From contig DCBC01000044.1 of the NCBI GenBank assembly GCA_002313335.1, positions 455 to 14,189 on the forward strand: DNA of 13,735 bases, given 5' to 3'. Shown piece by piece: positions 1 to 6,893 of the stretch. Under the pieces are notes generated by a model, which saw only the letters and a program-made list of their open reading frames with translations, had not been told where the DNA came from and made no database searches. The position numbers were made by a program, and so were the translations under genes. The DNA comes from Porticoccaceae bacterium UBA1117. Its GTDB lineage: Bacteria; Pseudomonadota; Gammaproteobacteria; Pseudomonadales; Porticoccaceae. Each line of letters begins with the position of its first letter. The stretch's first letter is position 1.

Positions 1-24
1 AACCTTAAAACCTTAAAACCTTAA
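1..24. repeat. Three tandem copies of an 8-base unit
   Basis: The unit AACCTTAA is repeated three times exactly from the first base of the window, then the pattern breaks at CGAGCC. The array may continue to the left beyond the window. It lies about 160 bases before fbpA; no function can be read from it. Confidence 0.8.
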
Positions 25-116
25 CGAGCCAAAAATTATCCATCGTAAGCTCTCTTTACGTTAAGTGTTCAGGTTAGCTGACATCTTTTAATTATTCATT
101 AATGAGTCAGTCAGGC

Positions 117-144
117 TTGCTTTTTTAGTGTAAATGAGAATAAT
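117..144 (+). promoter_or_regulatory. Candidate promoter of the iron-transport operon
   Basis: A TTGCTT element (117-122) is followed after 16 bases by AATAAT (139-144), five of six matches to the -10 consensus. The -10 element lies inside the Fur-box-like sequence, as expected for an iron-repressed promoter. A transcript starting near 150 would exclude the ATG at 134, fitting the start chosen at 182. No transcription data support it. Confidence 0.35.
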
Positions 145-148
145 AACT
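130..148 (+). promoter_or_regulatory. Fur-box-like operator
   Basis: This 19-base stretch matches the classical Fur consensus (GATAATGATAATCATTATC) at 12 of 19 positions, best in its left and central parts. It sits directly ahead of an iron(III) importer, the standard target of the ferric uptake regulator. The score is moderate, so the call depends on both sequence and context. Confidence 0.45.
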
Positions 149-181
149 GGTATCAAATGTTTTGCTCTCAAAGGTACAGCT

Positions 182-1213
182 ATGGCTCTTCGCACCCCCT
201 CTCTTAAATATATTTTCAATGCTGTCCTCATTGCAATTACCCCACTTTATTCAGTGGCTTCAGATGAGGTGAATATCTATTCGGCGAGGCAAGAGTCATT
301 GATAAAACCACTTTTAGAGCGCTTTACTGAGCAGACAGGGACTAAGGTTAACCTAGTCACCGGTAAAGGAGATGCTCTGCTGACGCGATTAAAAAGTGAG
401 GGCATGAATTCACCAGCAGATATCCTTCTAACCGTAGATGCTGGGCGTCTTTATCGAGCGCAAGAAGCCGGCGTACTGCAAGCTATAGCGTCTGATGAAC
501 TAAACAGTCTAATCCCTGATCATCTTCGTAGCTCTGACAACCAGTGGTATGGTTTAAGTGTTAGAGCGCGAGTTATTATCTACGCAAAAAATCGTGTGCA
601 GACGAGCCAGTTAAGTACTTACGAGTCCCTTGCTGATCCTGAGTGGAGGGGAAAAGTCTGCGTGCGCTCGTCTGGCAATATATATAACCAATCGCTGGTG
701 GCTAGTATGATCGTGTCACAGGGAATGAAAAAAACTGAGGCGTGGCTAGAAGGCTTTGTAGCCAACTTTGCTCGTCCTCCAGCCGGTGGTGATCGAGATC
801 AAATTAAAGCGGTAGCTGCTGGTCAATGTGATATCGCCGTAGTGAACAGTTACTATTTAGGCGGCATGATCTTATCAGATGATCAATCTCAACAAACAGC
901 GGCGAGTAAAGTGGCCCTGTTCTGGCCCAATCAGCAAGATCGAGGCACACATATCAATATTTCAGGGGCTGGCATTACTAAGTCAGCAAAGAATATCAAC
1001 TTAGCGGAAGAGCTGATCGCGTTCCTAGCGGCAACTGGTAGTCAAGAATGGTACGCTGAACGCAACAATGAGTTTCCTGTTAGGGACACCGTGAAAGTGA
1101 GTTCCGTCTTAGAATCTTGGGGTCCGTTTGTGGCAGACACCCTAAATGTGTCTGAATTAGGCCGCAATAATTCTGCAGCCATTATGGCTATGGATCGTGC
1201 TGGTTGGAAATAG
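182..1213 (+). CDS. fbpA: Periplasmic iron(III)-binding protein of an ABC importer
   Basis: The product (343 residues) binds ferric iron in the periplasm and delivers it to the permease encoded next. A signal peptide ends near residue 27 (SVAS/DEV). The mature protein opens with VNIYSARQE, the usual start of FbpA/FutA/IdiA proteins, supplying an iron-ligand tyrosine candidate at Y33. A second hallmark is the adjacent tyrosine pair Y224-Y225 in VVNSYYLGG, which coordinates iron in this family. Length is typical. The start at 182 has AAAGG seven bases upstream and gives a clean signal peptide. An in-frame ATG at 134 would add 16 residues but lies inside the Fur-like box and promoter. The stop overlaps the permease gene by ten bases. 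Family assignment is firm; iron specificity is inferred from the tyrosines, partners and operator. Confidence 0.93.
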   Translation: MALRTPSLKYIFNAVLIAITPLYSVASDEVNIYSARQESLIKPLLERFTEQTGTKVNLVTGKGDALLTRLKSEGMNSPADILLTVDAGRLYRAQEAGVLQAIASDELNSLIPDHLRSSDNQWYGLSVRARVIIYAKNRVQTSQLSTYESLADPEWRGKVCVRSSGNIYNQSLVASMIVSQGMKKTEAWLEGFVANFARPPAGGDRDQIKAVAAGQCDIAVVNSYYLGGMILSDDQSQQTAASKVALFWPNQQDRGTHINISGAGITKSAKNINLAEELIAFLAATGSQEWYAERNNEFPVRDTVKVSSVLESWGPFVADTLNVSELGRNNSAAIMAMDRAGWK

Positions 1214-2877
1214 ACTCGAGATCATCAGGCTTTAAATCTCCTTACCAATCTTCCGGCCGAGGTTGGCGTACCTATCTATTTATCGTAACAGCAATTATTG
1301 CTGTACCGATGCTAGTTATATTCGCCAGTCTGCTCCAGCCATTCTCCAGTGCCTGGCAGCATTTGTTTGACACAGTACTAATCGATTATATTACTAACTC
1401 TCTACTGCTAATGGCCGGGGTTGGGGTGGGCACGTTGGTGCTTGGCGTAAGTGCTGCCTGGCTGACAGCAATGTGTGAATTCCCCGGCCGTAAAATTCTA
1501 TCCTGGGCATTCCTATTACCTATGGCTATGCCTGCGTACATTATTGCCTATACCTATACCGGAATATTAGACTTCTCGGGGCCACTTCAAACAGCACTTC
1601 GAGATACTTATCAATGGCAGTATGGAGATTACTACTTCCCAGAAATACGTTCTCTAGGCGGAGCCATTTGCATGCTTTCGCTGGTGCTTTATCCTTATGT
1701 CTATATGCTGGTTAGAGTGGCCTTTTTAGAACAGTCTACGGCGGTATTAGAAGCTAGCCGCAACTTGGGTAAAAAGCCCTGGCAAACATTGTTTTTAGTG
1801 GCTCTACCTATGGCGAGACCCGCTATCGTGGCGGGTGTTAGTTTAGCGTTAATGGAAACGTTAGCAGACTATGGCACCGTCGCATATTTTGGAGTCAGCT
1901 CTTTCACTACTGGTATTTTTAGGACTTGGTACGGGCTTGGCGAACTGACCACTGCAGCACAATTGTGTGCACTTTTAATGCTGTTTGTGTTTGCGCTCAT
2001 CATGGCTGAGCGCTGGTCTAGACAGCGTCTTCGGTTTCATCATCATTCAGCACAGAAGAAAATGGCTCGGCTGCGTTTGAAGGGATGGAGGTCAGCACTG
2101 GCAATATCAGCCGGCGGTTTAATTGTATTCTTAGGATTCGTTCTACCGGCATCTCAACTCGCCATTTGGGCATCTGTGGGTTGGCAAGAAAATCTTGATG
2201 GCGACTTTCTTACACTACTTTTTAATAGCTTCTCCTTGGCGGCCATTGCCGCGGTATGCTGTTTAATCGTTGCGGTATTTTTAGCCTATACCAAACGTGC
2301 CTTTGCTTCGCGTGCTGAACTTGCCGCTGTAGCAGTTGCCAGCCTTGGTTATGCGGTGCCAGGAACTGTTATTGCGGTGGGCGTACTAATACCGGTTGCC
2401 TGGCTGGACAACCAAATCGATTTTTTAAGCACTACCTGGTTCGACTACCCTACCGGGCTACTAATGAGTGGCACCATTGGATTACTTGTATTTGCCTACC
2501 TCGTACGCTTTTTGTCCGTTGCGCTGAATACGGTAGATTCTGGTCTAACAGCTATTAAACCTAGTATTGACGAATCAGCTCGATCGCTGGGGGCAACGCC
2601 AAGTCGATTGCTCAGTCGCATCCATTTGCCCATATTGAGAACGAGCCTACTCACTGCATTGTTATTGGTCTTTGTGGAAGTTTTAAAAGAGCTTCCCACC
2701 ACCCTAATTCTGAGACCTTTCAATTTCAATACCTTGGCAGTCAGGACTTATGAGTTAGCATCTGACGAGCGTTTAGTCGATGCGGCACTGCCCGCTCTAG
2801 CAATTGTTATAATAGGGTTGCTACCTGTTTTACTCATTACAAAAAGTATCCTTAACGAGCGTTTCAGCAATGAATAA
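1204..2877 (+). CDS. fbpB: Iron(III) ABC importer permease, two fused membrane domains
   Basis: This 557-residue inner-membrane protein forms the channel of the importer. It has two homologous binding-protein-dependent transport domains in one chain, as in FbpB/AfuB/HitB proteins. About 12 hydrophobic segments are visible. Each half has the EAA loop that docks onto the ATPase: around residues 183-212 (EASRNLGKKPWQ, then PMARPAI) and 457-486 (DESARSLGATPSR, then LPILRTS). The start is a TTG at 1204; no ATG is available between the in-frame stop at 1168 and the first membrane segment, and the ribosome binding site is weak. Translation is therefore probably coupled to fbpA, whose stop lies ten bases inside this gene. 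The 3' end overlaps fbpC by eight bases. Confidence 0.93.
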   Translation: MEIDSRSSGFKSPYQSSGRGWRTYLFIVTAIIAVPMLVIFASLLQPFSSAWQHLFDTVLIDYITNSLLLMAGVGVGTLVLGVSAAWLTAMCEFPGRKILSWAFLLPMAMPAYIIAYTYTGILDFSGPLQTALRDTYQWQYGDYYFPEIRSLGGAICMLSLVLYPYVYMLVRVAFLEQSTAVLEASRNLGKKPWQTLFLVALPMARPAIVAGVSLALMETLADYGTVAYFGVSSFTTGIFRTWYGLGELTTAAQLCALLMLFVFALIMAERWSRQRLRFHHHSAQKKMARLRLKGWRSALAISAGGLIVFLGFVLPASQLAIWASVGWQENLDGDFLTLLFNSFSLAAIAAVCCLIVAVFLAYTKRAFASRAELAAVAVASLGYAVPGTVIAVGVLIPVAWLDNQIDFLSTTWFDYPTGLLMSGTIGLLVFAYLVRFLSVALNTVDSGLTAIKPSIDESARSLGATPSRLLSRIHLPILRTSLLTALLLVFVEVLKELPTTLILRPFNFNTLAVRTYELASDERLVDAALPALAIVIIGLLPVLLITKSILNERFSNE

Positions 2878-3913
2878 GCAATTAATATTAGATCAAGTCA
2901 CTGTTCAATATGACGCTATTGTCGCAGTGTCTGATGCGACCTTCGCTCTGGCGGAGGGAGAAATTGGTTGTCTACTGGGTCCTTCAGGATGCGGTAAGAC
3001 AACACTACTGCGCGCTATCGCTGGTTTTGAGTCACTTTCTGCAGGAAGTATCAGTTTACATGGCGAGTACATCAGCACACCCAAACGAACTCAAGCGCCA
3101 GAAGATAGAGCGGTGGGAATGGTCTTTCAGGACTTCGCATTATTCCCTCATTTGAACGTACATGACAATATAGGATTTGGCCTGAGTACCTCATCCTCTA
3201 GTGAAAAAGCCAGTCGTGTTTTAGAGATGCTCGAATTGGTCGGTTTAGTCACTGTTGCAGACCGGTTTCCACACGAGCTGTCAGGCGGGCAACAGCAGCG
3301 TGTCGCATTGGCAAGAGCGCTAGCACCGAGCCCTGAAATTTTATTACTCGACGAGCCATTCTCTAACCTTGATGCGGAGCTTAGAACGCAGCTTGCGGCA
3401 GAAATTCGTCTACTATTGAAAAAGAATAAAGTGACTGCATTGCTGGTGACTCATGACCAAGACGAGGCCTTTGCAATGGCCGATAAAATTGCGTTGCTTA
3501 ATGCCGGTAAAATTGTGCAGATTGACACTCCCTATAAGCTATATCACAAGCCAGGAAGCTTATTTGCAGCAGACTTTATTGGCAAAGGAACCATTATTAA
3601 TGTGGGCATTGATGCATCAGGATTGCTGGGCAATAACCTAGGCCGCCTTTCGGTTAATGCCCTTCCTGAAGATCTAGGTAACACTGTGAAGCTACTGGTG
3701 AGGCCAGATGATATAGCCTATGATGAATCCTCAGATACAAAATTACCCATCGTATCTAAGTCTTTCCTTGGTCCTAACTATTTGTATGAACTAGCGCTAA
3801 AAGATGGACAGTGTGTTCCGTGTTTGACGCATAGTCATATTGACATTCCAGTGGGAGATGAGCTGCCTGTGCGCTTTGATCTTCGTCATGTGGTGATTTT
3901 TAACTCTGACTAA
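2870..3913 (+). CDS. fbpC: Iron(III) ABC importer ATP-binding protein
   Basis: This 347-residue cytoplasmic ATPase powers the importer. All motifs are intact: Walker A GPSGCGKTT (37-45), Q-loop Q87, signature LSGGQQQR (137-144), Walker B ILLLDEP (157-163), D-loop NLD, and H-loop histidine H195 in LLVTHDQ. A C-terminal TOBE-like regulatory domain covers about residues 274-340 and contains VRPDD, typical of the FbpC/PotA/MalK group. Length is normal for FbpC. The start overlaps the permease stop (ATGAATAA), so translation is coupled. Third and last gene of the tight operon; no convincing terminator follows. Motifs alone do not separate iron from polyamine or sugar importers; the binding protein decides it. 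Confidence 0.93.
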   Translation: MNKQLILDQVTVQYDAIVAVSDATFALAEGEIGCLLGPSGCGKTTLLRAIAGFESLSAGSISLHGEYISTPKRTQAPEDRAVGMVFQDFALFPHLNVHDNIGFGLSTSSSSEKASRVLEMLELVGLVTVADRFPHELSGGQQQRVALARALAPSPEILLLDEPFSNLDAELRTQLAAEIRLLLKKNKVTALLVTHDQDEAFAMADKIALLNAGKIVQIDTPYKLYHKPGSLFAADFIGKGTIINVGIDASGLLGNNLGRLSVNALPEDLGNTVKLLVRPDDIAYDESSDTKLPIVSKSFLGPNYLYELALKDGQCVPCLTHSHIDIPVGDELPVRFDLRHVVIFNSD

Positions 3914-3929
3914 TCATTTGTTAGTGGCT

Positions 3930-3989
3930 CTATAGATTCTGATCTCGCTTACGCTTTTTTAATACTGCCAGCATCAAGATAAGAATCAT
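3930..3989 (-). other. C-terminal fragment resembling the 57-residue protein
   Basis: Read on the minus strand, this stretch encodes MILILMLAVLKKRKRDQNL and a stop. LAVLKKRKRDQ matches the C-terminus LAALKKRKREQ of the small protein at 5893-6066, with both stops a few residues later. The DNA match is 18 of 19 bases (3944-3962 against 5907-5925). It may be the relic of a second copy, or a coincidence helped by the lysine/arginine-rich composition. No ribosome binding site is obvious and the N-terminal part of the small protein is absent. Confidence 0.35.
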
Positions 3990-4009
3990 TTTATCAATAG
4001 GAAATAATA

Positions 4010-4903
4010 ATGACTCCAGACACAGCTTGGGCATGGCCATGGTGGTCAGCTATGGTCGCCGTTAATATCATTAACGTAATTGTATGTTTAACCATATTCC
4101 GTCGCACTAGCCACAGTGCCGGTGGCTTTTCAAATATCACTGATCAATACCAAAAACGCATGCTGCTAATGGGGTTGATCTTCACATTGGTTGGCGCCTA
4201 TCGCGCTGTATTTGTTTCCCGGTATTTATATCAATTCGCTTGGTTTGATGTACTGGCTAATAGCCCGTTATTGATTCGATTCTTTGCCATTTTTGCAGAA
4301 CTCTCTTTTGCCGGTTTGTTTGCTTACGCCATGTTACGTTTCAGCAAAGACCTGGCAAGCAATAATCCTACGAACCCAGTTTTAGACTTCATTGAACGTA
4401 AGAGCCCCTACTTACTATTTTTTTGTATATTTACAGCACAATTTTTTGCAACCATCGCCACGATTAATAAAAATAATACACTGTTCGCCATTGAAGAAAC
4501 GTTATGGACGGTGGGATTTTTGCTGATATTGCCCCTTGCATTTATTCAGCTGCGTCGTGCATTAAGTATCAAGGCGGAGGCTGAAAAACAGCGTATTAGG
4601 ATGCTTCTTACGTCCAGTAAGGTGATTTTTGCATGGTGTATTGGCTATTGCAGTTATGGTGTGTTCTTTCACTTACCAATGGATTTCTTTAGTGACACAG
4701 CTAACTCAACGATGGCGGTCACCACAACTGTGCCGGTTGCTCAAGCAGGGTTAGCAGCCGTACGGGATGCATTCTTTGTAGTAAATGAATCCAAAGAATT
4801 TGGTGACTGGGGCTTTGGGTTTTTATTCTGGCATTCGTCCTACTTCAGTATATGCGTTTGGTTGGCTATATTTTTAATGCGCGCTCCAAGAGCTCAAGAA
4901 TAA
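4010..4903 (+). CDS. Seven-helix integral membrane protein of unknown function
   Basis: I do not recognise the family. The 297-residue product has seven hydrophobic segments, at about residues 12-30, 51-70, 87-109, 134-152, 164-182, 203-222 and 268-290, so it should sit in the inner membrane. Aromatic residues are abundant near the helix ends, for example WAWPWW at 7-12 and a late helix holding FWHSSYF. A charged loop (about 182-198, RRALSIKAEAEKQRIR) is probably cytoplasmic. The start has AGGA eight bases upstream. It begins 97 bases after fbpC on the same strand and could share the iron operon's transcript, since no terminator is visible between them. A role in iron uptake is only a guess from position. 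Confidence 0.85.
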   Translation: MTPDTAWAWPWWSAMVAVNIINVIVCLTIFRRTSHSAGGFSNITDQYQKRMLLMGLIFTLVGAYRAVFVSRYLYQFAWFDVLANSPLLIRFFAIFAELSFAGLFAYAMLRFSKDLASNNPTNPVLDFIERKSPYLLFFCIFTAQFFATIATINKNNTLFAIEETLWTVGFLLILPLAFIQLRRALSIKAEAEKQRIRMLLTSSKVIFAWCIGYCSYGVFFHLPMDFFSDTANSTMAVTTTVPVAQAGLAAVRDAFFVVNESKEFGDWGFGFLFWHSSYFSICVWLAIFLMRAPRAQE

Positions 4904-4919
4904 GATCACAAGTGATCTT
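4902..4919. repeat. Perfect 8+8 base inverted repeat over the stop codon
   Basis: AAGATCAC and GTGATCTT flank two A bases, starting inside the TAA of the membrane-protein gene and ending about 30 bases before the esterase start. No T-run follows, so it is a poor intrinsic terminator. It could be an operator, an mRNA-end hairpin, or a structure that affects esterase translation. Confidence 0.7.
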
Positions 4920-4949
4920 GAAGGCGTTTTGTAAAGATTGAGGATGAAG

Positions 4950-5726
4950 ATGAGACAGATACTACTAGGAATAATTATATTTTTCGCAGAATCTTCTTTT
5001 TCTACTGAAAATGATCAGCTATTGGGCGGAAATTTATCAGAGAACATCATTATAAAAAGCGAAATATTAGGCTATAAACTCCAGTACCGTGTTTATACGC
5101 CCGAAGGAATCAACCCAGATATATTGTTGCCTGCGATTTATATAACGGATGGTGAGGCCTATATTAAATCTGGTAAGTTACCGGCGCTTTTAGATAAAGA
5201 AATTATGGCCAACAGAATTGAGCCTGTTATTGCAGTTTTTGTCGATGCACGAAATCCTGACAAAATGTCTGAAAATAGGCGTGATAGCCAGTTCATTTGT
5301 AATGAGAATTATGCCAAATTTTATGCGTCTGAACTTCTCCCAGCGATAGAAAAATCGTACCCTGTAAGCCCAAATCGAGAAGCCCGAGTTATTATGGGGC
5401 TTTCCTATGGAGCCTATAATGCAGCCTGTTTTGGATTGTTTTTACCGGACTATTTTGCTGGAATTGCCATGCAATCGCCCGCCAAAAGTTATCTAGTAAG
5501 ACGGCTTACAGATATTTACAAAAAAGGTCCCAAGCTACCCCTCAAAATATTTTTAAGCCATGGCCGCAAAAGTGATAGCACTCGCGAAAATAGAAACTTT
5601 AAAAACGCTTTAACAGAAAAAGGCTATGATCTTACGTACAAGCAGTCGTACCAAGGGCATAATTGGTCAAACTGGAAGCCTCTGTTAGATGATGTTCTCC
5701 TAACATTTTTTGAGACTAACAATTAA
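4950..5726 (+). CDS. Exported alpha/beta-hydrolase, enterochelin-esterase-like
   Basis: The 258-residue product looks like a putative esterase of the Fes/IroE/esterase-D type. Visible landmarks (numbered from 4950): signal peptide at about 1-18 (ILLGIIIFFAESSFS), nucleophile elbow GLSYG with S152, and GHNWSNW with catalytic H237, matching the GH-x-x-x-x-W ending of siderophore esterases. The acid is less clear (D209 or E213 in KSDSTRE). Family members cleave esters such as trilactone siderophores; the leader suggests periplasmic action, as for IroE. I chose ATG 4950 because GAGG lies six bases upstream; ATG 4944 or TTG 4938 would add two or four residues. Its place 46 bases behind the membrane-protein gene, in an iron-uptake neighbourhood, favours a siderophore substrate but does not prove it. 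Confidence 0.85.
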   Translation: MRQILLGIIIFFAESSFSTENDQLLGGNLSENIIIKSEILGYKLQYRVYTPEGINPDILLPAIYITDGEAYIKSGKLPALLDKEIMANRIEPVIAVFVDARNPDKMSENRRDSQFICNENYAKFYASELLPAIEKSYPVSPNREARVIMGLSYGAYNAACFGLFLPDYFAGIAMQSPAKSYLVRRLTDIYKKGPKLPLKIFLSHGRKSDSTRENRNFKNALTEKGYDLTYKQSYQGHNWSNWKPLLDDVLLTFFETNN

Positions 5727-5773
5727 AGGTTAAGTTCTCGCTGCCCTAGAGTCGGCAATAATCTACATGGGTG

Positions 5774-5802
5774 GAATCTGCCTCAAAGGCTCAGGCTGAT
5801 TC
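5774..5802. terminator. Possible terminator hairpin between convergent genes
   Basis: GAATCTGCCT and AGGCTGATTC can form a ten-position stem with one T-T mismatch and a nine-base loop. It lies between the + strand esterase (ends 5726) and the convergent small gene (ends 5893). Only a broken T-run (GTTTTC) follows on the + strand, so termination would be weak. Apart from this hairpin, I see no gene in the 166 bases between them. Confidence 0.3.
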
Positions 5803-5892
5803 TCGCTCAAGTTTTCTCTATCTCTGACCTTTAGGTAGTAAAGATAACGTTAAGTTAACAACCCATTTAAGTTGACGTTTTGAACGACTATT

Positions 5893-6066
5893 TTATCTTT
5901 TTTGTTCTCTCTTACGCTTTTTTAAGGCAGCTAGTTGCCACTCTGGTAGTTTTACCCGAGTGTCATAATCTGCGTCGTCGTCATAATCAGTCATATCCTC
6001 CGTTAAAACAGTATTTAGCTTACTCAAAGCGGCTTTAAGCCATCCTGTTGGCGATTTTTTATCCAT
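5893..6066 (-). CDS. Small charged protein, 57 residues, hypothetical
   Basis: A short gene on the minus strand with a strong ribosome binding site, GGAGG five bases before the ATG at 6066. The product starts MDKKSPTGWLKAALSKLNTV, followed by an acidic stretch (about 23-35, EDMTDYDDDADYD), then VKLPEWQLAALKKRKREQKR. It therefore has an amphipathic N-terminal helix, a Tyr/Asp-rich middle and a very basic C-terminus, with no signal or membrane segment. I do not recognise the family. The good ribosome binding site and the contrast of acidic and basic blocks argue for a real gene. Its C-terminus has a partial echo behind fbpC at 3930-3989. It is convergent with the esterase and co-directional with the downstream end of the decayed SMR gene. 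Confidence 0.72.
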   Translation of the reverse strand: MDKKSPTGWLKAALSKLNTVLTEDMTDYDDDADYDTRVKLPEWQLAALKKRKREQKR

Positions 6067-6168
6067 AACAGCCTCCGATTTCGGTAATGAATTTATGGCA
6101 CTAATTTTAGGTCTACGATTCGTTATGTAGTACTCAATATTTTTTCCAAAAAATAGTTAAAGGTTAGA

Positions 6169-6662
6169 TCAAGGCTGAGAGACGGTGGAAATATGAACAA
6201 GTACTACACCGCCTACAGTGAAAATCAAACCCAGTACCGCGGGCTGCCTCAGAATATCGCCAAAATGGCGTATGACATAACAGCAACTAACAAAACGCCG
6301 ATACCTCTCCATGTCGAATAAAAAACCGATAATGGAAGCATTTGCAACGCAATAGATAAAAGGTAAAACGACACCAAATAAAAAACACTCAATACAATAG
6401 TGGGAATCAACTTAGAAAATCTATCCGTCAAAGGTAACATTAAAACATTCCCTTGCATTTTCATCTGGGAAACGCGCATAGAAAGCATCCACTTACCCTT
6501 CATCGCTAAATGATCTCCCATAATACCGATGGGCGCAGTATCGGCTGAAATCATGTCCATCAACTCCATTCCCATCGGCTGCATGTTCATGCTACTAGTC
6601 TATACGTTTAGAGACGTCATCAAGCCTGCTACCGCCAAGTTGAGAACAGTTAATTTTTTCAT
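6169..6662 (-). pseudogene. Chimeric pseudogene: exported Met-rich protein start fused to SMR efflux protein
   Basis: One frame starts at 6662 with a signal peptide (MKKLTVLNLAVAGLMTSLNV), meets an amber codon at 6600-6602, and continues in frame through a Met-rich segment to APIGIMGDHLAMKGKWMLS. Around 6436-6450 it passes into sequence typical of small multidrug resistance (SMR/EmrE) proteins: LTDRFSKLIPT, SFYLLSIALQMLPLSVFYS, WRGIGVLLVAVMSY. The first SMR helix, with its essential glutamate, is missing. The frame ends at 6249, but the normal SMR ending (GDILRQPAVLGLIFTVGG, then VVLVHIST) follows in another frame and stops at 6169. Adding one T to the four-T run (complement of 6262-6265) would restore AIFGDIL. 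Three lesions together make it a dead gene; a 113-residue product from ATG 6590 is formally possible. The N-terminal half recalls metal-related outer-membrane proteins, from memory only. Confidence 0.75.
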
Positions 6663-6682
6663 AGAGTATTTGATAGAGTATT
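6661..6682. repeat. Direct repeat of ten bases, period 12
   Basis: ATAGAGTATT occurs at 6661-6670 and again at 6673-6682. The first copy covers the start codon of the decayed signal-peptide frame. It is probably a small local duplication at the edge of the rearranged segment. Confidence 0.7.
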
Positions 6683-6840
6683 CCACATGTTTTTAGTTAG
6701 AGGCTTGCGCGCAAAACCCCAAAAGACTGTCACTGCCAAGCAGTAAAAGTAATCCCCCAAAATACGTAACCATGGCCACTTTGCCATCATGCTCTATTCG
6801 TACTTAACGATGTGTCGTTCCATAAACTCGCGTGACACAA
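6663..6840. other. Gene-poor stretch with possible gene remnants
   Basis: No gene is supported between the pseudogene start and the terminator. A 43-codon minus-strand frame (6659-6790) starts MMAKWPWLRILGDYFYCLAV, holds one possible membrane segment, and its stop overlaps the ATG of the decayed signal-peptide frame. It has no clear ribosome binding site. A second minus frame ends VSREFMERHIVKYE, with its stop just upstream near 6794. Both look more like debris of a former operon than active genes. Confidence 0.4.
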
Positions 6841-6873
6841 ACGTAAAAAACCGCTCAGAAAGCGGCTTTTTAC
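6841..6873. terminator. Strong bidirectional intrinsic terminator
   Basis: CCGCT (6851-6855) and AGCGG (6861-6865) form a G+C-rich stem with a five-base loop. It is flanked by an A-tract on the left (6845-6850) and a T-tract on the right (6867-6871), so it can end transcripts on both strands. On the minus strand it lies about 30 bases after the S9 peptidase stop and should terminate that gene. Confidence 0.9.
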
Positions 6874-6893
6874 GCTACAGAAATACCAAGCAG

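Noticed and set aside
2496..2729. A 77-codon minus-strand frame inside the permease gene
   Set aside because: It lies wholly within fbpB, which has clear family motifs on the other strand; no ribosome binding site and no recognisable product.
3914..4009. Terminator after fbpC, suggested by the T-run at 3955-3960
   Set aside because: Only a four-base stem (AGAT/ATCT) precedes the T-run, with other bases between; too weak to terminate.
5727..5892. A small RNA gene between the esterase and the 57-residue gene
   Set aside because: Only one imperfect hairpin is visible, with no promoter and no clear terminator for an independent transcript.
6249..6590. Calling the 113-residue minus frame an intact gene
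   Set aside because: Its start lacks a signal although an in-frame signal peptide lies upstream behind an amber codon, and its end is a frameshifted SMR protein; a pseudogene explains all of it better.
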